Of a stretch of DNA of 9,702 nucleotides, positions 1 to 6,914 are shown one piece after another. The notes under the pieces were generated by a model that was given only the letters and a program-made list of their open reading frames with translations, was not told where the DNA came from and searched no databases. The position numbers and the translations under genes were made by a program. This DNA is from Bacteroidota bacterium (GTDB lineage: Bacteria; Bacteroidota; Ignavibacteria; Kapaibacteriales; UBA2268): the NCBI GenBank assembly GCA_027371665.1, contig DAHXMP010000289.1:1-9702 (forward strand), given 5' to 3'. How positions within the stretch are numbered: position 1 is the stretch's first letter; every line of letters starts with the position of its first letter.

Positions 1-3000
1 AAATTACAGTATTGGTTCTAACTGGATATTGACTGGAACATTAAGCGGAGGAATTGTTACCATAACCGGAACACTAAGCCCAGGACAATGCGGATATGTT
101 TATATTAATTTTACTATTCCGGCTAATGCAACCATTGGTTCGACTATTACAAATTGTGCATGGTTAATGAATCCTAATCCGGCGGGAGGACCCCCGCAGA
201 GTGCCTGTGCGTCGTTTGTTGTCGATGCCCCGGCTCCCCAGCCATGTTTATGGAAAGAAGTATGTAATCAGCAGATAAGCTATACCCCGGGTTCAATTTT
301 CAGATACAGGCTGAGAATACAGAATATTGGAGATATGCCCATCACTGGAACAACATTGACTGACCAGTTAGACCCGAATCTGGAATACGTTGGTAATCCC
401 TCGGCATATATTAGTAATTCATGGAATACACCATGTACAACAACACCTGCAACTCCCTGGGCAGGAGCTGTTTTGTCGTATAATGCCGTAAACAACACGG
501 TAACCGCATCTCTTGATACTATACCGGCTACATGCCAGAACATATTCTATACCAATTGCGGGATGTACGGAACAGCAGGCGTGCCGTTCTACTTTATAGA
601 GTTTGATGTTAAAGTACGTGACACATCGGCATTGGGCAATGTGCCTAATGCGTTTACATTAAGCGGAGGCTCGCTGAATACAACAACATATACATCGAAT
701 ACCAATTATGTATTGATAACCGGAGAAATCGGATTTTCACTCGATAAAGGAGTTAAAAATCCGAGTGATACAAGTTATTCATCAGGTGTAACAACGACAG
801 CAGGCTCGATTGTGGATTATATGCTGAAGATGAATTCGACAGGTACCGCGGCATTAAGGTATGTGACATTTGCAGATTTACTGCCAAGGGATGCGGTTTC
901 TGCCGACCAGAAAATTTTGCAGTTATGCGGAACAAGAGGAAGCACCGGCAACTTCGATGTTGTATATAACGGATTTATTAATTCAAGCCCGGCGATTACA
1001 ATGTTAAAAAATTCATATAACACCGGTCTTGCTAATGTGAATAATTTATTCCCTTCCGGTGCACCGGGGAATGCTTTCACAATCGGCTGCGGGAGCGGCG
1101 GTTCATGGGGAATCGGATGGCTGGCTCTTGATAAAAATCTCGGTGCATACTTCGGGCCGACAGCTATCGGCAGCGGCGGGGCTACCGTAGAATTTTCGGC
1201 GAAAGTTATCCAGGGTCCTGTTGCTACATCAGGTGATGAATGTAATTCGTTTGCGGCAAGCGGCTGGGCAAAACACCTGATAAACAGCAATACTGTTTCT
1301 TACCAGCTTGCAGGGCAGTCTGAGTCAACAACCGCCTGCGTTACTATAGACACGACAACGCATCAGCAGACACATTGCATGGATAGCGTTCAAACGGAAA
1401 TTAAGTGTCTCGGTCTAAATTCTATGGGAACTTATGACTACTCGATTCAAATAACAGCATCGAGCTGCTTCCCGGGTACTTTATTAATGAATTCGCCTGA
1501 TGGCTCGTTTTCACCCGCTACCTTCAGCCTGTCTTCGAGTCCATGGACAATAACGACGACATTTAGCCAGACATCAGCAAACAACCCGATAACCATATAT
1601 TATGCAATTCTTTGCAACGGCATTGTATGCAGGGACAGCCTTAAAGTTAATTTACCTGATTGTCAGCAACCGCCCGAGGGCTGCTGCAGTCAATTCATAC
1701 ACAGAATTACCGAGCCGAGAATAGCATGGACAAGCTACGGCTTAGTGAATTTAGGAGTCGGAATGACAGCGGGACCTGCAAATATAAAGAAATTCACTGC
1801 AACGATTGTGTCTGCCCAGCTCCGAAGAATTGGCGGGCCCTGGCTGCGTATATTCGGCGATGTTTTAGGCGGTAATTTAATTGTCGCACCTGCCCCAGGG
1901 CCTCAATTGCTAAGCATTTACAGCCGTGAAGCGGTTTGGGGACCCGGGCAGTGTATTGACTGGAACAAAGGTTCAAAACTGGGTTTAAATATGTTGTTCC
2001 CGCCTGTCGGGGGATTTTCGGGCAGGGATACTCTTATGTTTGCATTAAGATACAGCTTTACCGATTGCAACTGCCTTACCTGCGATACGGTGATTTATTA
2101 TACGATAGTCCGCAGGTGGAAACCGATTCCTTGGGATAATTCCGGTATCGGAAATATCAGAGGTTTTGGTTCGGTTAAAGATAACGGTGGAAAGACCGAT
2201 AAAGTTCAAAGTAATATGCCTTCAAACACAAGCCTGGTAATGGATGATGCTAACAACGGCAATTTGTGGATTATTAGTCCCAATGATTCAAGTAATAATA
2301 TTACTATCACGGGTGTCGAGGTAACATCGGATAATGTAACTTTGACAAATATTAAAAACGGAACGATTGACGGTGTAATCCAGGGTAATGTCGGTTTTGC
2401 GGATGCTAACATTAATCCCGGGGACAATGTTCCGATTAGCCTGGTGTTCGATAATTCAAACCAGATAATGCAATTCCCGGTCATTGTCCGTTTTGAATAC
2501 AAAATAACCGGATTCGATGAAACACTATTCTCCGACCCTATAACATACCTTGCAAGGGTGCCGGGTGCTTCAGCCGATAAAATGGACATTGATATGGGAA
2601 CAAAACCGGTTAACGTTGCATCTTATGCTTTGTATATAAGTAATTCAAACGGCTACCGGGAGGGAATTGCTTCGATAAGCATCAAACCGGCAGGCAGCAT
2701 GAAGCTGCTTGCCGTAGGGCCTCCGAGCTCTGACAGCGGTACGACTTATTTAGTCCCGCAATTGCTTCCCGACGGTTCGTATATAATAACCGTCCCGTCA
2801 CAGGGAGTTGCAGGACTCCAGCCGACGATGACAGCCAAGCCGATATTCCTGACGCTTTCAGGCGTAGATGTAAATAATGCACAAATCGGATACATTACAT
2901 TCGATAATAACCTTCAGCAGATTTCGCAGGGAACGCTTACTTTGTCTAACCCGATAACGGCAGTAAAGGATATTGGCGGAGGAACAAATGTGGGAACAGT

Positions 3001-3259
3001 GTTAGAACCGGTCGCCCCGAATCCTGCGAAGAATTTCATCACGGTTTCGTTCTCACTGAACCAACCGGAAAGCAATGCGACGCTGAGCATCATAGATATG
3101 TTAGGCAATGAAGTTTTGAATGTTCTTGATAATTCAAATATGGATTCGGGAACATATCTCAAGGGAGTTGATATTAGCAACCTGCCTTCTGGAGCGTATT
3201 TCATTGTACTTCGTACACCGGGCGGAGTAAGCACTCAATCGCTTTCGATAGTCAAGTAA
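1..3259 (+). CDS. Large secreted Cys-rich DUF11-type surface protein with T9SS sorting domain, 5' partial
   Basis: The frame is open from base 2, so the gene begins before the window; the TTG at 29 is internal, not a start. The visible 1,085 codons look like a modular exported adhesin or surface protein. A tail of one DUF11-like beta-sandwich lies at about 2-225. A fuller DUF11 unit lies at about 236-640 (YTPGSIFRYRLRIQNIGD, then TDQLDPNLEYVG). A second lies at about 735-1340 (TAGSIVDYMLKMNSTGTAAL, ADLLP). Cys-rich segments that I do not recognise follow at about 1365-2115. The last 86 residues (from 2999) are a T9SS type A sorting domain: APNPAKNFITVSF, LSIIDMLGNEV, GTYLKGVDISNLPSGAYFIV, ending SLSIVK. 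Such domains take proteins across the outer membrane and are removed at the surface. Cys residues are frequent, which suits an extracytoplasmic disulfide-bonded protein. Ligand and role are unknown. The class call is secure; the domain boundaries are approximate. Confidence 0.9.
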   Translation, partial: NYSIGSNWILTGTLSGGIVTITGTLSPGQCGYVYINFTIPANATIGSTITNCAWLMNPNPAGGPPQSACASFVVDAPAPQPCLWKEVCNQQISYTPGSIFRYRLRIQNIGDMPITGTTLTDQLDPNLEYVGNPSAYISNSWNTPCTTTPATPWAGAVLSYNAVNNTVTASLDTIPATCQNIFYTNCGMYGTAGVPFYFIEFDVKVRDTSALGNVPNAFTLSGGSLNTTTYTSNTNYVLITGEIGFSLDKGVKNPSDTSYSSGVTTTAGSIVDYMLKMNSTGTAALRYVTFADLLPRDAVSADQKILQLCGTRGSTGNFDVVYNGFINSSPAITMLKNSYNTGLANVNNLFPSGAPGNAFTIGCGSGGSWGIGWLALDKNLGAYFGPTAIGSGGATVEFSAKVIQGPVATSGDECNSFAASGWAKHLINSNTVSYQLAGQSESTTACVTIDTTTHQQTHCMDSVQTEIKCLGLNSMGTYDYSIQITASSCFPGTLLMNSPDGSFSPATFSLSSSPWTITTTFSQTSANNPITIYYAILCNGIVCRDSLKVNLPDCQQPPEGCCSQFIHRITEPRIAWTSYGLVNLGVGMTAGPANIKKFTATIVSAQLRRIGGPWLRIFGDVLGGNLIVAPAPGPQLLSIYSREAVWGPGQCIDWNKGSKLGLNMLFPPVGGFSGRDTLMFALRYSFTDCNCLTCDTVIYYTIVRRWKPIPWDNSGIGNIRGFGSVKDNGGKTDKVQSNMPSNTSLVMDDANNGNLWIISPNDSSNNITITGVEVTSDNVTLTNIKNGTIDGVIQGNVGFADANINPGDNVPISLVFDNSNQIMQFPVIVRFEYKITGFDETLFSDPITYLARVPGASADKMDIDMGTKPVNVASYALYISNSNGYREGIASISIKPAGSMKLLAVGPPSSDSGTTYLVPQLLPDGSYIITVPSQGVAGLQPTMTAKPIFLTLSGVDVNNAQIGYITFDNNLQQISQGTLTLSNPITAVKDIGGGTNVGTVLEPVAPNPAKNFITVSFSLNQPESNATLSIIDMLGNEVLNVLDNSNMDSGTYLKGVDISNLPSGAYFIVLRTPGGVSTQSLSIVK

Positions 3260-3283
3260 TTATCCGAAGCGATGATTAAAATT

Positions 3284-3318
3284 AAAACCGCCCCGGTGAA
3301 AATCGGGGCGGTTTTTTT
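3284..3318 (+). terminator. Strong intrinsic terminator, probably bidirectional
   Basis: A perfect 12-bp stem pairs AAAACCGCCCCG (3284-3295) with CGGGGCGGTTTT (3304-3315) around the 8-base loop GTGAAAAT, followed by a T7 run at 3312-3318. It lies 25 bases after the stop of the large secreted protein gene. On the minus strand the same stem is followed by TTTTAATTTTAAT, so it could also end the convergent lipoprotein gene, whose stop is at 3367. Confidence 0.93.
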
Positions 3319-3366
3319 ATGAAAAAAGAATTTTAATGAAATAATTTACATTTCAAGAAAAGTTTA

Positions 3367-3867
3367 TCATTTATGCACATTGATATTGCCGTTGTAAACT
3401 TTCACATGCTTTGTGCTGTCTATATTTGAAGCATCGAAGTGGAAAGAACCTACCCAGTTATTGTCATCCAGCGTTGTAAGTGTAATCTCACCATCCGCAA
3501 AATAAGAATACGAGGAATTCGTAGAATTCAAAACTTTCAATAAGACCGTTGCTTGCAGTTTGCTTACATCGAATGAACTATTGCCTTTCAGGCTGTCTAT
3601 TACTGCAAGTGACATCATATATGATTTTCCACCTGAATTCATGCTTGCAGTTAGAAGTCTTAGGGTATAACCTGAAGAAGCGTTATTAGACAAAGTAATG
3701 TTCGTGAGCTGAGCCGAAAAATCAAGACTGATATCTCCGCTGACTTTTGCTGAGAAAGGCTCATTGCTCGGCGAAGTTGAATTATTGCTTTTGCATGAAG
3801 TGAAAACCATCATTAATGTGATGATTGCAGCTAACAGGCAAGAAGCTACACAAAGTTTTCTTTTCAT
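3367..3867 (-). CDS. Small outer-surface or periplasmic lipoprotein, DUF6252-like
   Basis: The 166-residue product begins MKRKLCVASC and has a hydrophobic signal segment ending in a lipobox, VFTSC, with Cys25 as the predicted lipidation site; a Ser/Asn-rich tether (KSNNSTSPSN) follows. I chose the ATG at 3867 because GGAG (3877-3874) lies 6 bases upstream; an in-frame TTG at 3879 overlaps that site and is less likely. The rest reads as an all-beta domain: FSAKVSGDISLDFSAQL near the start, then GEITLTTLDDNNWVGSFHF and a closing VKVYNGNINV. This pattern resembles DUF6252-type Bacteroidetes lipoproteins of unknown function; that match is from memory of the pattern, not a search. The gene is convergent with the large T9SS gene and shares its terminator. 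It is divergent from the umuD-like gene. Confidence 0.85.
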   Translation of the reverse strand: MKRKLCVASCLLAAIITLMMVFTSCKSNNSTSPSNEPFSAKVSGDISLDFSAQLTNITLSNNASSGYTLRLLTASMNSGGKSYMMSLAVIDSLKGNSSFDVSKLQATVLLKVLNSTNSSYSYFADGEITLTTLDDNNWVGSFHFDASNIDSTKHVKVYNGNINVHK

Positions 3868-3910
3868 TGGAGTCTCCAAAAATTAATTAACAAAACAAAA
3901 AAGCTCAGAT

Positions 3911-3962
3911 TGTTTTGCAAATATACATTAAAACATAATTAAAGATAAAATATTCATGTTTT
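3911..3962. promoter_or_regulatory. Possible operator: three related half-sites in a divergent promoter region
   Basis: TGTTTT (3911-3916), AAAACAT (3930-3936) and ATGTTTT (3956-3962) are alternating inverted copies of one half-site. The last two form a perfect 7-bp inverted repeat 19 bases apart. They flank the -7 element of the lipoprotein gene in the 166-base gap shared with the umuD-like gene. The region is AT-rich, so chance is a real alternative; no regulator is identified. Confidence 0.25.
3918..3925 (-). promoter_or_regulatory. Candidate Bacteroidetes-type -7 promoter element for the lipoprotein gene
   Basis: On the minus strand this reads TATATTTG, a full match to the TAnnTTTG -7 consensus of Bacteroidetes sigma-ABfr promoters. 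It is 51 bases upstream of the lipoprotein ATG. No clear TTTG -33 element is seen 19-21 bases further upstream, so the call rests on one element and its position. Confidence 0.5.
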
Positions 3963-4022
3963 ATTCCTTAAAATTTATGGCATGGAAAATGCTTTTTCAA
4001 CAAAAAATAATTTTAAAAAGAC

Positions 4023-4036
4023 AGGAGTGAGATTTG
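4023..4036 (+). promoter_or_regulatory. Strong ribosome binding site that fixes a TTG start
   Basis: AGGAG at 4023-4027 lies 6 bases before TTG at 4034-4036. The first in-frame ATG is codon 53, inside the conserved catalytic domain, so TTG is the only sensible start for the S24 peptidase gene. No clear TAnnTTTG promoter element is visible on this strand in 3880-4022. Confidence 0.75.
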
Positions 4037-4459
4037 AAAAGCAAGACGGGTGTTAAATATTCAGTTAACCAAAAAAGCGATGAGATAAATAAAATTGAAC
4101 CAAAGGTTATTAAACTTCAGAATGAATCACCTGCCGTTACAGGTTTAGACCTTAACAGGCTGATATCGGTCAACACAGAGAAGTCTTTTATGATAAGGGT
4201 AACAGGTGATTCAATGATTAATGCCGGTATAAAATCAGGAGACATAGTTGTAGTTGATACAACACTCGATGCAAAGAACGGTAAGATAGTAATTGCATCA
4301 ATTAATCAGAAAATAGTTGTCAAAAGAATAAAATATAATCCTAATGACGGTGTTACTCTGCTCCCTGAAAATTCAAAATATCCCGAAATCAAAATCCACC
4401 GTGGAGATAAATTCAAAGTATGGGGAGTTGTTACGGCAGTAATAAAAAATTTTAATTGA
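4034..4459 (+). CDS. umuD: UmuD-like S24 serine peptidase (LexA/UmuD fold), orphan
   Basis: The 141-residue product matches E. coli UmuD (139 residues) through the catalytic domain: SFMIRVTGDSMINAGIKSGD, IVIASI, IVVKRI, LLPENSKYPEI and VWGVVTAVIK. The family's Ser-Lys dyad falls at Ser60 (GDSM) and Lys97 (VVKRI), the same residue numbers as in E. coli. UmuD acts in SOS mutagenesis: RecA-stimulated self-cleavage gives UmuD', which joins UmuC to form polymerase V. Here the N-terminal arm (SPAVTGLDLNRLI) aligns with the SPA...DLN segment of UmuD, but no Cys-Gly or Ala-Gly cleavage site lies upstream of it; residues 24-25 are Lys-Val. No umuC follows; the next gene is convergent and one base away. 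It starts at TTG with a strong Shine-Dalgarno. I see no recognisable LexA box, but the box of this lineage is unknown to me. Confidence 0.9.
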   Translation: MKSKTGVKYSVNQKSDEINKIEPKVIKLQNESPAVTGLDLNRLISVNTEKSFMIRVTGDSMINAGIKSGDIVVVDTTLDAKNGKIVIASINQKIVVKRIKYNPNDGVTLLPENSKYPEIKIHRGDKFKVWGVVTAVIKNFN

Positions 4460-4460
4460 A

Positions 4461-4754
4461 CTACTGCAGAAAATCGAGATTAAATTCAATGCTCAGTTGA
4501 GCGGGATTTTTTTCGTTTTCTATGAAATCACGTATTACGGGCTTAATGTAAACATTATCTACCGAACGTTCCGAAAGGCTCCTGGCAACGAGGCTTGCCA
4601 TTGTTTCGAGTGTGGAAGCCCTGTTGAGAATAATCATTTCCCTTCCGTTGATAACGCAATAGCCGCCATGGAAGTTTCCTTTTTCCTTCTTGACTGTAAT
4701 TCCGGCTTCCTTTGCAATAGTTATTAGTTCATCGAATATATCTTTCAGTTTCAT
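4461..4754 (-). CDS. Small protein of unknown function (97 residues)
   Basis: I do not recognise a named family. The 97-residue product starts MKLKDIFDELITIAKEAGIT, is soluble and charged, and has no signal peptide or membrane segment. It reads as an amphipathic helix (2-18), a short beta hairpin (GGYCVINGREMIILNR, about 30-45), a second helix (LETMASLVARSLSE, 49-62) and a C-terminal tail ending DFLQ. The GGYCVINGREMIILN segment looks like a conserved core. The gene starts 11 bases after the stop of the membrane-protein gene on the same strand, so the two are probably one operon. Its Shine-Dalgarno (AGAAAG) is weak and lies beside that stop. It converges with the umuD-like gene, with one base between the two stops. 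Confidence refers to it being a real gene. Confidence 0.8.
   Translation of the reverse strand: MKLKDIFDELITIAKEAGITVKKEKGNFHGGYCVINGREMIILNRASTLETMASLVARSLSERSVDNVYIKPVIRDFIENEKNPAQLSIEFNLDFLQ
4491..4513 (+). terminator. Possible weak terminator for the umuD-like gene, inside the opposing gene
   Basis: GCTC-AGTT-GAGC (4491-4502) forms a short 4-bp hairpin, followed by GGGA and seven T (4507-4513). It sits 31 bases after the umuD-like stop and within the 3' end of the opposing gene, where the two genes meet almost end to end. The stem is short and separated from the T-run by four bases, so termination is uncertain. Confidence 0.3.
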
Positions 4755-4765
4755 TTATTTTCTTT

Positions 4766-5341
4766 CTAATTTTTCTTAACATTAAAATCAGGTTTTAGGC
4801 TTTCGGCTTCAGATGCCTCTTTCAGGTCGAGAGGCCTCCATATTATAAACAATATTGATGTAATGACGGCTAAATATGACATTGTCGAGGGAATCGCAAG
4901 TTTTGTGAACCTGTAAGTAAAATAATCTTTAATTACAGGGGTATCGAAATTTGCAATATTTGTCCAAAACAATCCGAGATTCAGCTTGATGTCAAGATAA
5001 ATCATATACAGTTCTACAGGTGCCGCAAGAAACATCAGCACGAAAGACATGAAAAGCCATCCTCTTTTTTTCAGGTTTTTTCTCCAGTAAATGCAAAGAA
5101 GTATTGACGACGCAAGTGCAGTTCCGTAAGCAATATCGGTATACATAGCTCCCATTCCGAACATACGGACTGCATGGATACGCTCTTGGTCGCTGTACCA
5201 GTTCTTAAGCTTTAAGGCAGTGCCGGGTACGTACAAATCATATGCGATAGCCGTCCTGATGATCGACCCCCCTAACCAAATCAGTAAGCCCAGAGCAATC
5301 AGCGTTAGCAGTAACTTTGCTGTGATTGATTTATGCTGCAT
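4766..5341 (-). CDS. Four-helix integral membrane protein of unknown function
   Basis: The 191-residue product has four hydrophobic segments at about residues 8-30, 67-86, 94-116 and 148-168. Between helices 1 and 2 is a loop of about 35 residues (LYVPGTALKLKNWYSDQERI). A basic loop (WRKNLKKRG) between helices 2 and 3 suggests that side is cytoplasmic. The acidic and basic C-terminal tail (LKEASEAESLKPDFNVKKN) follows helix 4. No catalytic motif is seen and I cannot assign a family; the layout would fit a small inner-membrane accessory protein. The ATG at 5341 is preferred because a candidate promoter lies about 30 bases upstream and the signal-anchor helix follows directly. It is the first gene of a likely two-gene operon with the 97-residue gene and is divergent from prfA. 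Confidence 0.85.
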   Translation of the reverse strand: MQHKSITAKLLLTLIALGLLIWLGGSIIRTAIAYDLYVPGTALKLKNWYSDQERIHAVRMFGMGAMYTDIAYGTALASSILLCIYWRKNLKKRGWLFMSFVLMFLAAPVELYMIYLDIKLNLGLFWTNIANFDTPVIKDYFTYRFTKLAIPSTMSYLAVITSILFIIWRPLDLKEASEAESLKPDFNVKKN

Positions 5342-5370
5342 CTACTCTTTAATAATTAACTATATCAAGA

Positions 5371-5378
5371 CAAAAATA
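5371..5378 (-). promoter_or_regulatory. Candidate -7 promoter element for the membrane-protein operon
   Basis: The minus strand reads TATTTTTG, matching TAnnTTTG, 29 bases before the ATG at 5341, which predicts a short leader. A TTTG lies 25 bases upstream, a little farther than the usual 19-21, so the -33 element is doubtful. Confidence 0.5.
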
Positions 5379-5501
5379 CAAAAACATTTTAAATAATTTT
5401 CAACAAAATTGAGTTAAAGATTTTATTAACTTTCGAAATATTTAACTCCTACCCTAAATTTCCTGAAACGTTATAATTCAAATAATTAATTATATTATCA
5501 T

Positions 5502-5509
5502 TAATTTTG
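5502..5509 (+). promoter_or_regulatory. Candidate -7 promoter element for prfA
   Basis: TAATTTTG matches the TAnnTTTG consensus and ends 27 bases before the ATG at 5537. It overlaps the upstream in-frame TTG (5507), which argues against that TTG being the start. No TTTG -33 box is visible at the expected distance. Confidence 0.5.
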
Positions 5510-5536
5510 TATTCTTTTATTAATGATGAATCTGAA

Positions 5537-6625
5537 ATGTTCGAGAAATTAAAAGCTATACTTGATAAATATGAAAGCCTTGCGGAGTTACTGAAAGACC
5601 CTGCTCTGGTCAACGACTTTGCAAGATTTACTCAAATTTCACGTGAGTACAAGCATTTAACGCCTATTGCTGACAAAGCGAAGGAGTATCTCAAAATCTG
5701 CGAAAACATAGAGTCAAATAAGGAATTGATTAACTCGCCCGATTCAGAGCCTGAACTAAGGGACATGGCTTACGAAGACAACAATGTTCTTCAGGCTGAA
5801 AAGGAAAGGCTCGACGAAGAGCTTCGTGTGCTTCTCATACCAAAAGACCCGAATGACCTTAAAAATTGTATCGTTGAAATCCGCGCCGGTACAGGCGGAG
5901 AAGAAGCCGGTTTGTTCACGGGAGATTTGTTCAGAATGTACCAGAAGTTTGCCGAAAGGAACAAATTCAAAATCGAAGTCATGGACTTCAACGAAAGCGA
6001 GCGAGGCGGATTCAAGGAAATTGTGTTTTCAATGTCGGGCGATGAGATTTACGGTACTATGAAATTCGAGAGCGGAGTCCACCGTGTACAGAGAGTTCCT
6101 GAAACAGAAGCAAGCGGGAGGCTTCATACATCTGCTTCCACAGTGGCTGTCCTTCCCGAAGCAGAGGATGTTGACATTCAGATAAACGAGAATGATTTGA
6201 GAATTGACATTTTCCGCTCCGGCGGCAAAGGCGGGCAGAACGTGAATAAGGTCGAAACGGCAGTGAGGCTGGTTCATATCCCAACAGGTATCGTCGTTAA
6301 ATGCCAGGAAGAACGCTCCCAGCTTAAGAACAGGGAGAAAGCAATGAAAGTGCTTCGTTCGAGGCTTTATGAGCTGGAACTCGAAAAACAGCATGAGCAG
6401 ATTTCTTCTGCACGCAAATCAATGGTGAAATCAGGTGACCGTTCAGAAAAAATCAGGACATACAACTTCCCCCAAAACCGCGTTACAGACCACAGGCTCG
6501 AAGGCGATGCAAAGAACTACGTTCTCAAGGATGTAATCGAAGGTTATCTCGAACCCATCATCGAAAACCTGAAGCTCGCCGAAAGAGCGGAAATTCTAAA
6601 GAAAGAAGTGGGTGTTAATTTATGA
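5537..6625 (+). CDS. prfA: Peptide chain release factor 1 (RF1)
   Basis: RF1 reads UAA and UAG stop codons in the ribosomal A site and triggers release of the finished protein. The 362-residue product has the usual length and order. An N-terminal helical domain comes first (MFEKLKAILDKYESLAELL). The core follows, with the RF1 codon-recognition tripeptide PxT as Pro-Glu-Thr at 188-190 (HRVQRVPETEASGRLHTSA), not the SPF of RF2. The catalytic GGQ is at 232-234 (FRSGGKGGQNVNKVETAVR). The conserved NREKAMKVLRSRLY and SGDRSEKIRTYNFPQNRVTDHR segments come next. I chose the ATG at 5537: it matches the usual MFEKL start, while the upstream in-frame TTG lies within the candidate promoter. No strong Shine-Dalgarno is present, as is common in Bacteroidetes. 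prmC, the GGQ methyltransferase often found beside prfA, is not downstream. Confidence 0.98.
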   Translation: MFEKLKAILDKYESLAELLKDPALVNDFARFTQISREYKHLTPIADKAKEYLKICENIESNKELINSPDSEPELRDMAYEDNNVLQAEKERLDEELRVLLIPKDPNDLKNCIVEIRAGTGGEEAGLFTGDLFRMYQKFAERNKFKIEVMDFNESERGGFKEIVFSMSGDEIYGTMKFESGVHRVQRVPETEASGRLHTSASTVAVLPEAEDVDIQINENDLRIDIFRSGGKGGQNVNKVETAVRLVHIPTGIVVKCQEERSQLKNREKAMKVLRSRLYELELEKQHEQISSARKSMVKSGDRSEKIRTYNFPQNRVTDHRLEGDAKNYVLKDVIEGYLEPIIENLKLAERAEILKKEVGVNL

Positions 6626-6715
6626 TTTTATTTTTGTCATTTCTCACCAATTAGGGAATACATAGGCGATAATAATAATTTTCAATACTCAAATTTTCAA
6701 TCTGCTTCGTTTGTC

Positions 6716-6736
6716 ATTCTGAACTTGGTTCAGAAT
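6716..6736. repeat. Perfect 9-bp palindrome, dispersed-repeat type
   Basis: ATTCTGAAC (6716-6724) and GTTCAGAAT (6728-6736) are perfect inverted copies around TTG. With the preceding GTC it gives GTCATTCTGAACTTGGTTC, close to an intergenic palindrome often seen scattered in environmental Bacteroidota/Ignavibacteria genomes. No T-run follows, so it is not a standard terminator for prfA, although it lies 90 bases after that gene. Confidence 0.7.
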
Positions 6737-6741
6737 CCATA

Positions 6742-6820
6742 GCCGGGAAGCCGCAGTCACGCTATTTAACCACAAAGTTCACAAAGTAATAACACAGAGT
6801 TCACAAAGCCATCTCCCGGC
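6742..6820. repeat. CACAAAG direct repeats bounded by a 7-bp inverted repeat
   Basis: Two 17-base direct copies, CCACAAAGTTCACAAAG (6770-6786) and ACACAGAGTTCACAAAG (6792-6808), differ at two positions and repeat at a 22-base period. The pair is enclosed by perfect inverted repeats GCCGGGA (6742-6748) and TCCCGGC (6814-6820). CACAAAG-rich arrays of this type are frequent non-coding elements in environmental genomes. The bounded arrangement looks like a small miniature element, but no target duplication is evident. Confidence 0.6.
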
Positions 6821-6826
6821 AACCCT

Positions 6827-6854
6827 CTATTTTCTATTTGCTATTTTCTATTAG
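6827..6854. repeat. 14-bp tandem repeat, two copies
   Basis: CTATTTTCTATTTG (6827-6840) is followed directly by CTATTTTCTATTAG (6841-6854), a tandem duplication with two mismatches at the end. It lies in the gene-free stretch between prfA and the phospholipase-like gene and has no visible coding or promoter role. Confidence 0.65.
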
Positions 6855-6914
6855 ATTCAGCCTAACATCCTATCAACTATTTGCTGTTCACTAAAGGGCT
6901 GTATCAAGAAAATT

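Noticed and set aside
29..31. TTG at 29 as the start of the large secreted protein
   Set aside because: The frame is open back to base 2, the first residues are mid-domain and there is no signal peptide or Shine-Dalgarno, so the gene starts outside the window.
817..1290. Long minus-strand frame opposite the large secreted protein
   Set aside because: The plus-strand frame has clear domain structure across the same bases, and the opposite frame shows no recognisable motif or ribosome binding site.
3868..3879. TTG at 3879 as the lipoprotein start
   Set aside because: It overlaps the GGAG that serves the ATG at 3867, and the ATG gives the standard Met-Lys-Arg-Lys signal-peptide start.
6029..6394. 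Minus-strand and alternative-frame reading frames inside prfA
   Set aside because: They lie entirely within a strongly conserved release-factor gene, have no export signal or known motif and no independent start signals; they are shadows.
6716..6736. Intrinsic terminator for prfA
   Set aside because: The palindrome is perfect but AT-rich with a 3-base loop and no following T-run, and its sequence fits a dispersed repeat better.
6892..6912. GGGCTGTATCAAGAAAA as an insertion-sequence end
   Set aside because: It resembles the GGGCTGTCTCAAA-type ends of some transposons, but I found no matching inverted copy in the window, no transposase and no target duplication.
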